In this document: in pieces, positions 56,394 through 64,000 of the stretch
Layout: every line of letters starts with the position of its first letter
How positions within the stretch are numbered: the first letter of the stretch is position 1
NCBI GenBank assembly: GCA_030765055.1
Contig: JAUKNK010000147.1
Coordinates: 2,233,501 to 2,297,500, forward strand
Length of the DNA: 64,000 nt
Direction of reading: 5' to 3'
DNA from: Mantis religiosa
Taxonomy: Eukaryota; Arthropoda; Insecta; Mantodea; Mantidae
Translations under genes and position numbers: made by a program
The notes under the pieces: model-generated
Database searches by the model: none
What the model saw: only the letters and a program-made list of their open reading frames with translations
What the model was told of the DNA's origin: nothing

Positions 56394-56434
56394 GTTTTCT
56401 TTTTAATCTGGTCCTTTCAAAGCATTTATGAGTG

Positions 56435-57630
56435 TGATTAACAAACCAATGCACTATTTTCTTTAACAAGTTATACTCTACATATTCTGAAGTTACCAAT
56501 TTTTACTGCAAAAGTGTTTACCCCAAAGCATGGAAATTGTTATACAGAGAAACAGCTATTTAAAGTTGTATAACTCATTCATTGGAAACATTGCACTTCA
56601 TTCTCTCATTAGAATTCTCCTGCAGCGTACAACATTCCCTCAACTTTCAGCCTCAAATCTTCTTTGATGATATTTGCCACTCTTGTTCCATTTCTCCTTT
56701 TGATTTCTAAATTTAACAGTCGTCACTCTGCTTGACACGGCGTTCATTTCTGCGTTTACTTATTTTTTTGGAAAGAGGAGAAATTTCTGACGTCTTTGCC
56801 AATTTATTCGAAAGCTGTCCTTGATTTACAAGAGATATAGCTTCTTGCATAGCCATTTCAACCTTTTTTGGCTAAAATAAAGATCTTCTTGGAGCAAATA
56901 TTCCATATTACACTATATTGTCTTCCATTTGCATTTTGAGTCTTTTCTCTGGTACATCTTTCTAACAGATCTCTTGAACGCAACGTCTAGAATTGGGGTA
57001 CCATTTTCTCCACTACATAAGCATTTAGAGTTGTATGGGTCTCATTTTTGTAGCTCTCAGGCTTGTCACCTTTTGCAACAGCTATGTTATACAACCACCA
57101 TGAGCATACGCCTACTGGAAGTTTTAAATGCATGGGCTATCGATCGGAGCTGGAGCAATGGTACAGTGTTGCATACCACATAAAATATTGTCACAATTTT
57201 CATGTTTATATCAAAAGCACCTATAGTTTTCTTTTCTGTGGCTGTACCCTTTCTTTTGCCTGAAAATGTTTCATACAAAACCTAACCATAGGCTTGACAC
57301 TTCACTACAAACTTCATAGAAAAACCATAGAACTCTCAAAAATTCACAGTAACACATTTCTCTTTACATTCACTACACAATACTCTTGAAATCACGTTCT
57401 TCAAAACATTAATGAGACAAGAATGTAATCTGGCTCTACATCTTTGGGGGAGGAAATGTAACACTTTCAGCGGTAGAGCTAATAGCATAATATTCTTCAT
57501 TTTTATCTGCTGTGGAATGTTTCCATCTTGTTTCAGCTAAAAGCTTAGCTTTCTTTTTCTTTATTAACATTCCACTACACAATTTTCCCATTATATTTGC
57601 TAAAATGACACAAGTATTACAGCAATTGAA
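56435..57630. other. AT-rich interval with a possible decayed coding stretch
   Basis: A minus-strand 63-codon open frame at 57087-57278 (GTATEKKTIGAFDINMKIVT) and downstream pieces look protein-like and faintly recall Mutator-type transposases, but not enough for a call. Otherwise nothing is recognised. Confidence 0.35.
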
Positions 57631-57638
57631 CTACACAC

Positions 57639-58500
57639 ATGGATGCAATTAGGTATCTTGGTGTTCTACTCGACATCAAATTGACGTGGAGAGGCCACAT
57701 TACATATGTGGCTAATAAAGTTAGCAAAAGAATGGGTGTGATATACCCTCTCTATAACCGACGATCAGTCATGTGTGTGCCTACAAAGCTGCTCCTGTAT
57801 AAGCAAGTACTCCGATCAGCCATCACATACGCCAGTGAAATATGGAGAGTAGCAGCCAAGTCTCACCTTCACCGCCTTGAAATTTCAAAATCTCGATTCC
57901 GCCGCATTGCCACAGACTTCCCTTGGTACATCCCCAATCTAGTAATCCGACGTGACCTCCGTATCGGCACAATAACAGACTACATCCATACCGTTTCACG
58001 TTCCTTCTATCAAAACCTCTCCCACAACTTCAACTCCCTCATCCGCGGTCTAGGTGACTAGGACATTGATCCTGGGGACCACTACAAACGCCCGAGACTG
58101 CTTCTAGGCATATAAAACAACACAACAGATGGTTTATATATAATTTAAGCCTTATCTTCTGCCGCATATTATCCTTCCTTACAAAACACTCCACTGCCTG
58201 TAGAGGGCCTAGTCCTGATCTGGCATGAGATTGGAGGTCTGACATTCAGATCTTCAATGTTCAGTCGTGTGACACACACATGGATGCATAGCTACTTTAT
58301 AAACAATATAATTTATTTGCTATATTTTTAATTCTCTGTCAACAGATAGCATAACTTGTGTAATAAGAGCAGCCATCATCTATATATTTAAGATAAATAT
58401 ATCCTTAATGTCTAAAAACAACACACTTCCTCTAGCTGATATTGCTGAAATCTGACATATCTGTCACACCCACTTTTCACACCAGGGGTCTAAATAAATG
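57639..58500 (+). pseudogene. jockey-clade RT C-terminus with 3' untranslated region
   Basis: A 140-codon open frame (57639-58061): AIRYLGVLLDIKLTWRGHI, LYKQVLRSAITYASEIWRVA and FPWYIPNLVIRRDLRI, the typical C-terminal part of a jockey ORF2, ending at a stop in LIRGLGD. RT catalytic motifs are missing, so the copy is 5'-truncated at about 57639. The following ~430 bp probably include the 3' untranslated region. Confidence 0.78.
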
Positions 58501-58540
58501 TGAAACACACACACCTCCAGGTGGATTTGACACACAATAT

Positions 58541-59400
58541 TTAATAGTCACATTCTAGGCACATTGGAGACAACATTTCTGCAATCGCCGAAGGCTCTGT
58601 GCTATACCCCATTCTTTTCAAGGTCTTTATGGCAGATTTCCCCACAGAACCACGAGTCGTAATGGCACAATACGCTGACGAACTCTTTTGTTCTGCAAGG
58701 ACAAACACATCCTCAGAGCCTTCAACTCCATTCAAAGATATCTCCGCCTAACACAACAGTGGTGCCGGCGTTGGCGGATGTCCGTAAATCGGGACAAAAG
58801 CCACGCTATACTCTTTACAAAGCGCCACACCCATGCAGACTGCCCCAATTTCAGCTACCGAGGTCGAAGGATAGAGTGGTCTAACTCTGTCCAGTACTTA
58901 GGAGTTAATTTGGACAGAGGTCTAACTTTTCGCCAACACATCAGGAACATTTCGGCGAAGCTACAGGGAGAAATCGCTTCCCTGTACCCAATGCTGCGGT
59001 CGACCCAGATGCCAGTTGGCTTGAAGTTATATCCCTTCCGAGCGCTGGTAATCCCGGTGATGCTATATGCCTCCTAGATTTGGGGCATGGCAGCAGACAG
59101 CTGGATAGCATGGCTTCAACGTGCGCAGAATAGAGGACTACGGTCAATCTATTCTGTAGGACGTTATTTCCCTACCAGGTTGCTCCACGAAACATCGGGT
59201 CTTCCATACGTGGAGGATGAAATTTGGCGCCGAGCTTCAAAATTATACGCAAGCTTACCATCACACAGAGGCACCCTTGTTAGATCATTGGGAAATTATG
59301 ACCCCACTAGACGCCGATCTAGACTGCACTGGGTCCCCCGTATGGCAAGCAGGCACCCTAGATAACCCAGAAGCTAATCCTATCAGCAGCTAAAGCTGAG
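58541..59400 (+). pseudogene. jockey-clade RT fragment, frame-broken
   Basis: Starts in the RT palm: GSVLYPILFKVFMADFPTEP and VMAQYADELF (catalytic YADD changed to YADE), then in another frame LRAFNSIQRYLRLTQQWC and SVQYLGVNLDRGLTF (58688-59077), a stop, and LQRAQNRGLRSIYSVGRYFP, LLHETSGLPYVEDEI, LVRSLGNYDPTRRR (59087-59365). It is the same subfamily as 34691-35880, in the opposite orientation. Confidence 0.85.
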
Positions 59401-59950
59401 CTCCTCATAATTCTTCTAGGCTGTTTGGCATCTAAAGTTTTCCCCCACTAAAAATTAAACAAAAAATAAAGATTTAGGTGCACAGTACTGCATCCTCCCC
59501 TTCAACCCTAAGGTACTTCGGTAACCTGTAAAATTTACTCCCAACCAAAAGACCTACGCCACCTTCATCCTACAAACTTCAAATCTAAATCCTACCTGCG
59601 GTAAAACCCTTAACGGGTGGGCACGCAGCAAAAACCTTCTGGCTGTATAGAGCCAGCCAGCACGAGCGAGCGATTTCTTCAAAATAAGTTTTATGAAAAA
59701 TTTTGCATTTTGGCCACTTTTGTACCAGATCGTCCCCTTAATTCCTTGAAAATTCATACAAAATATTTGACATAATTCATTAAAGTATACAATAATGAAT
59801 ATATTCCATGGAGAGAATTCATTGCAAGACTCCGAACTGGAGAATGAGCAATATACTTTCATGATGTGGAGCTATTTCTTGTTACTATTAAGAGAATTAG
59901 TTTATTCAACCTGAAGCCATTACAGAGACCATTATATAAAACGTAATAAT
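59401..59950. other. LINE 3' untranslated region and spacer, nothing else recognised
   Basis: An A-rich run (about 59450-59475) may be the tail of the jockey fragment, or the end may be further along. No other feature seen. Confidence 0.35.
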
Positions 59951-60142
59951 TGCAGCGGTAGGCGATACTAAAAGTGTCTGAAATTTCCTGGTTCTCACAG
60001 GCGGGAACCAGGAGTACCAACAATGAAACAACTACTGCGTGTTTATTTCAAATTAAGCTAACAGAATACAATAAGATTGAATTTTAGTGCGAAAATTGTG
60101 AGCGTAAAAAGGTTATGATCATTCCATATTGAACAGACCTCG
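59951..60142 (-). mobile_element. mariner family A, terminal fragment (copy 4)
   Basis: Matches the 5' leader and TIR of copies 1-3: TGCAGCGGTAGGCGATAC, CAGGAGTACCAACAATGAAA and the terminus ending ATTGAACAGACCTCG at 60142, followed by TA. Everything beyond the leader is missing, so only about 190 bp remain. Confidence 0.85.
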
Positions 60143-60144
60143 TA

Positions 60145-60935
60145 TTTTACAGGAAAGTATAAATTCTCATAATAATCTGATATGAAATACGGGTTCTGGT
60201 GATTTCGTAATATACATGTCCAATCTTATAGCATTTAGTTTCAAAAAAACTGCTTTCATTTTGTATATTTATTTGCTTTTGTATCAGGTGCTAAAGGAAT
60301 GTGGAAGTCACAGTTTGTAGGAATTTCTGATCCAAATCAGTATTTCAAAGGTTCCACGGCAGAAAATTAAATGTTTATGCTTGATTACAAAATAATTCTG
60401 ACGGAGAAATGAATCTCAGAACAAAAATTTTTCGAATGTTCTTTATTCCCGCGTAAATGACCACAGATGAATAAATTTAGGTTAGGAAACTCTTTGCGTA
60501 ATAATCGTGTAAGCTTACACTTTACATTATTTTCACACACAATAATTTATGGTTTCAGTTTAGGATGTACAAATAACATAAGGTTATCTATTTCCGCCGA
60601 TGTTCTTGATTCCTTACTTCTAAATCAAATTTCAGCAAGGACAACGCTAACAACACGTTCTCACAATCTTGTTATCCTTAAAAGTAACTTTCTTCCTCTC
60701 AACAGGATGTTATGGTTACGATTTAACATAATAACAAATAGTAATTAGCCAGTGGTTAGCGGTTCAGATTCAGCCATACGTTGCAGAATATACTCGGAAA
60801 TATGTCCTAGTAGTATTGCCGCAGATGATAGAAGATAATCATATGAGATTTTATAAAACAACTTCAAAACTGCAGTTTACACTCACAAAGCTCTCACGTA
60901 ATTATTAACTTTTTGCATCATCGTTGCGAATTTTT
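60145..60935. other. AT-rich spacer, nothing recognised
   Basis: Short open frames (for example 60467-60748) have no family resemblance. Confidence 0.35.
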
Positions 60936-60939
60936 ATAG

Positions 60940-61142
60940 TGTCACCCTGGCGGTAGACTCGTGAAGCCGATGAAAAATGATGACCGGTAGCTACAGACAG
61001 ATGAATGTAGTTTTTTTTTTAAATAAACAGTTTCAGGTTAGCTAGCAAAAGGTAATGGTGAACAGTGTATTTCGAGGAGAATAAAGTGTAGTAATTGTGT
61101 TTTGTAACCTCGTTTTATTTTTCACGAACCCACAAAGTCACA
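60940..61142 (+). repeat. 5' LTR (203 bp) of the deleted gypsy element
   Basis: Starts TGTCACCCTGGCGG, ends AACCCACAAAGTCACA, and carries AATAAA (in GAGAATAAAGTG, about 61079). It differs from the 3' LTR at roughly ten positions plus small indels. Confidence 0.92.
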
Positions 61143-61165
61143 ATTGGTGGCAGGAGTGCGACGAC

Positions 61166-62332
61166 ATGGAGGCTGCATTGGAAAAAATTTTGGAGAAGAT
61201 GACGGAAATGAAAGCAGCAAATGACAACTTCGCTGCGGAAATGAAGGAAATGAAGACGGCAAATAACAGCCTGGTCGCGAAGCTGGAGACTGCAAACAAC
61301 AACTTGGCCTAGACAATGACCGCAAAGATGGACGAACTGATCACGGAAATGAAGGAGGCGAACGAGGTCCTCGCCGCCAAATTTGAGGAACAGTTGACCG
61401 GCGAGAGGGATAACGTGACGGAGCTGGGCAAGCGGATGGGCCAAGTGGACGAGCGCGTCAAAGACCTGGCGAACCGCTTCAATGATCTAGAGGAAAAGGC
61501 CGACAATAACGCCAAGTCCTTGAACGGCATGGTTTAAGACGTCGAAGACCTCGCGAACCGCGTAAACAACCTGGAGGGAAAGGCCGAAAGCAGCGTCAAG
61601 TCCCTAAACGCCATGGTGGAGGACGTCGTCGGCAGGAAGCTGAAGGACTTGAAGGCCGACGAGCCGGGATACGACACATCTGCGCGCGTCAAACCTCCCA
61701 AGTATGACGGCGCGTCAACGCTTGAAGTCTTCCGCCGCCAGTTCGACACAGTGTCCAGGCACAACAGATGGTCACCGGAGGAGGAGGCCACACAGTTAAT
61801 AGCCAGCCTCCAGGGACGGGCCGCGGAAGTCCTAAACGCGGTGCAGACAACGGCGGCGCCCAAGGTCATCTGGGAGGTCCTGGAGAATCGTTTCGGGAAC
61901 CATTGCTTAGCCGCAACGTACCGCAGCCAACTAAAGGCAAGGTCACAGCAGCCGAGGGAGACGCTGCAGGAGTTAGCCATAGCGATTGAGCAGCTAGCTA
62001 GCAAGGCCTTGTTTGACCTGCGACGGGAGTTCGTATCCCGGGAAGCCACCTACAACGTTGTCGACGGGGTACGGGACACGGAGATTCGTCAGCGGCTAAT
62101 GCTCGGCGATTATAAAACCATCCACGAGGCGCTGACAGCGGCATTAAGGATGGAGGCGGCTAAGGTAGCATCTATCCCGACGTCGAGAACGAGGAGTGTC
62201 CGCTACACCGGAGACAGAAGACCAGCTGAGGGACGCCGGCGAACACCTAGTGGCCTGTGTTGGGGGTGTGGACAGCCCGGACACCTGCGGAGTGACTGCC
62301 CACACCAGGAAGAGCAGCCGGAAAACGAGTAG
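61166..62332 (+). pseudogene. gypsy gag with two in-frame stops
   Basis: ATG at 61166, 24 bp after the 5' LTR. One frame to the stop at 62330-62332, broken at 61310-61312 (TAG) and 61535-61537 (TAA). Residues 1 to about 150 form a long coiled coil with heptad-like repeats (MKEANEVLAAKFEEQL; DLANRFNDLEEKADN). Then comes the capsid-like domain (KPPKYDGASTLEVFRRQFD, LQGRAAEVLNAV) and a C-terminal CCHC knuckle, CWGCGQPGHLRSDC. About 388 codons in all, normal for this family. Confidence 0.87.
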
Positions 62333-62340
62333 GGGCCGTC

Positions 62341-63447
62341 GTGGAGAGCAGCACGTCGGCGCAATTACCACCATCCCCTCGAGTGACAATCCGCACCGTT
62401 AGCCAGCGGATGGATGACAACCTCATCGCGGACGGCTGGGTAAGGGGAAAGCCGTGCCGCGTGCTGGTGGACACCGGGGCGGCCGTGACCATCATCAGAC
62501 CTGACGTGGCGAAGGGTTTGCCGACGAGGAAGCCGAGCCGACCATACGAGCTTGTGACAGCATCGGGCGACACCATGCCTGTGGAGAAGGAGGCCCTACT
62601 GGAGCTGAACTTGGGACGGAGTGCCGTGCGTCTGTGGTTGTTCGTCGCGAAGGTGGCTGAGGAGGTGATTCTGGGACTGGATGCCCTCAGGAGCCACGAG
62701 GCGACGATCGACGGCGGCAGGAAGGTCCTGAGGCTCAACGGAGAAGAGGTTATACTCCGTCAACCAGAAGAGCGCCTTGGAATTGGCAGGGTCGTCTTGA
62801 GCGAAGACGTGGTTGTCCCCGCGAGGAGCGAAGTGATGGTGACGGCGCTACCGGAAGGCCAGACAGCACGTTGGGTCCAGAGGCAGCAGGAGTACGACTT
62901 TACCTCGGAACATCGCAGAGGGAAGAGTCACGGTAACGCGGGCGCTATGTCCCGAAGACCCTGTCCAGAAGGGTGCAGCCAATGCACAAGAGTGTAGGAG
63001 AAGGAGCGTGCCGCAGCAGTTCGAGTAGTCACGGCAATGCCTGCGGATGGCTGGGATAGAACAGGCCTGAGGAGGGAGCAGCTGGCGGACGCAGACTTGG
63101 GGCCCCTCTTGAGGGATGTGGAGAACCTGGTGGACCATCTCCACGACATGCACGAGATGGTTCGCCAGAACATCCAGAAGGCGAGCGACCGCATTAAAAG
63201 CCGATACGAAGGGCAAGCCAACAGCCAAGAGTTCCAGCAAGGTGATCTGGTCTGGTTGTACCACCCGACCCGGACCAAGGGTCTCTGCCCGAAGCTTCAG
63301 CAGTCATGGAAAGGACCGTACCGTGTGGTGAAGAGGATTAACGCCGTGGTCTAGCGCATCCAGAAGGTGCCCCGAGGAAAGATGTTGGTGGTACACCTTG
63401 ATCGCCTGGCCCGCTACGAAGGTGCTGTTCGGGACGACCAGCCTTGA
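62341..63447 (+). pseudogene. gypsy pol with RT and integrase core deleted
   Basis: Starts just after gag in another frame, as expected for frameshift expression. Protease with LVDTGAAVTII is intact to VTALPEG, which is joined directly to QTARWVQRQQEYDFTSEHR, the end of RNase H. A stop follows CTRV (62995-62997). RREQLADADLGPLLRDVE is then joined to NLVDHLHDMHEMVRQNI and the integrase C-terminal beta-barrel (QQGDLVWLYHPTRTKG). A second stop follows INAVV (63352-63354), and the frame ends RYEGAVRDDQP at 63445-63447. The pieces are all in one frame, so both deletions kept the frame. Confidence 0.88.
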
Positions 63448-63458
63448 GGAGGGAGCAG

Positions 63459-63661
63459 TGTCACCCTGGCGGTAGACTCGCGAAGCCGATGAAAAATGAT
63501 GACCGGTAGCGACAGACAGTTGAATGTAGTTTTTTTTAAATTAAACAGTTTCAGAGTAGCTAGCCAGAGGTAATGGTGAACAGTGTATTTCGAGGAGAAT
63601 AAAGTGTAGTAATTGTGTTTTGTAACCTCGTTTTATTATTTCACGAACCCACAATGTCACA
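63459..63661 (+). repeat. 3' LTR (203 bp) of the deleted gypsy element
   Basis: Starts TGTCACCCTGGCGG and ends AACCCACAATGTCACA. The same AATAAA lies near 63598. No TATA box is obvious in either LTR, unlike the longer solo LTRs. Confidence 0.92.
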
Positions 63662-64000
63662 ATATTTACCTGATATTTGACATCTTGTTTGTGGTTTACT
63701 ATTAGATTATGCATCATCATACCTTTATTTATTGTGTACTTATTGTTTCATCTTCATGATCATGATGTCATCATGAGAAGAAACAATCTGCAGGGACAGG
63801 GAGTAGTACTCAAAACTAAATCTAGTGGGCGCTACCTCGCCGTTCGTAAACAAAACAAGATCATCGCGGTAAACCTTAATATTAAATTGACAGTCGACTC
63901 TCTGGCTGCTTTTCATTGTTCACGCTATGCAACTGTTTATACTCATAATGCATTGCGCGAAAATGACGAACTGTTTAATTGGTAGAATTTACAGTGCTAT
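63662..64000 (-). repeat. Copy of the unclassified ~500-bp repeat, runs off the window
   Basis: Has GAAGAAACAATCTGCAGG, AAATCTAGTGGGCGCTACC, CCGTTCGTAAACAAAACAAG and AATGCATTGCGCGAAAATGACG, in the order of the array at 6780. It begins at the right edge of the gypsy 3' LTR. Confidence 0.75.

Larger units (their letters stand above)
39101..56426 (-). mobile_element. 5'-truncated jockey copy split by later insertions, TSD TATGAGTG
   Basis: The sequence at 39118-39240 and, after a 16.6-kb interruption, 55877-56417 together reproduce the 3' untranslated region of the jockey element at 10890-11290. The minus-strand A-rich tail lies at 39101 (CTTTTTTAATTT), and TATGAGTG is repeated at 39093-39100 and 56427-56434. 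The copy holds only 3' untranslated sequence, no protein. It is the outermost shell of the nest and also carries a SINE at 56121. Confidence 0.85.
60940..63661 (+). mobile_element. Internally deleted Ty3/gypsy element with two LTRs
   Basis: Two 203-bp LTRs (60940-61142, 63459-63661) flank gag and a pol gutted by two deletions: from the end of protease to the end of RNase H, and from just after RNase H to the integrase C-terminus. PBS-like TGGTGGCAGGAGTGCGAC follows the 5' LTR by two bases, and a purine tract GAGGAGGGAGCAG (63446-63458) precedes the 3' LTR. Flanks are ATAG on the left and ATAT on the right, so the duplication is imperfect by one base. It has no RT and needs help from full elements of the family at 1-3113. 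Confidence 0.92.

Noticed and set aside
57087..57278. Mutator-like transposase fragment
   Set aside because: Only a faint resemblance (GAFDINMKIVT) with no second conserved block in frame.

Overview
The window is arthropod genomic DNA, almost certainly from an insect with a large repeat-rich genome. The evidence is the AT-rich sequence, several mariner lineages, jockey- and R1-like LINEs, Ty3/gypsy elements with ATAT target duplications, a tRNA-derived SINE and a Polinton. I see no host gene. Nearly every recognisable coding stretch belongs to a transposable element, and all but one are broken.

Layout. 1-3113: minus-strand gypsy pol relic, one frame with many stops. 3114-5400: decayed R1-like LINE (ORF1 plus endonuclease). 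6780-8660, 10100-10640, 25150-25440, 27194-28570 and 63662-64000: copies of an unclassified repeat of roughly 450-520 bp; recurring minus-strand open frames occur in it. 8945-10090: deleted mariner carrying a solo LTR. 10890-15000: decayed jockey element. 15475-16167: nearly pure (GAA)n. 17692-22852: three mariners of three families. 22919-23434 and 29649-30195: solo LTRs with ATAT duplications. 25441-27191: mariner with a LINE inside it. 30556-37335: LINE and LTR fragments plus a pseudogene of an uncharacterised arthropod family.

The centrepiece is 39101-56426, a nested set of insertions whose junctions can be read. A 5'-truncated jockey copy (TSD TATGAGTG) holds a mariner (TSD TA). The mariner holds a GC-rich element (13-bp TSD). 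That element holds a 15.4-kb Polinton/Maverick-type element at 39585-54984 (6-bp TSD TACGGA, termini starting AG). The Polinton is almost wholly a giant palindrome: arms of 7364 and 7952 bp around an 84-bp loop, each arm with one protein-primed-type DNA polymerase B gene and no integrase, ATPase, protease or capsid gene. The left polymerase ORF (1217 aa) is intact; the right one has a stop at codon 101. Each arm also holds an array of tRNA-like B-box motifs about 140 bp apart, a terminal array of ~100-bp TAGGGTTA-containing repeats, covarying hairpins upstream of the polymerase and G-quadruplex tracts near the centre. The architecture looks like a head-to-head, snap-back derivative of a protein-primed element that was reintegrated by an integrase acting in trans.

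56121-56393 is a SINE whose empty site is preserved in another jockey copy at about 11260. 57639-59400: two jockey RT fragments. 60940-63661: a gypsy element with two 203-bp LTRs, of the same family as the relic at 1-3113 but internally deleted in pol.
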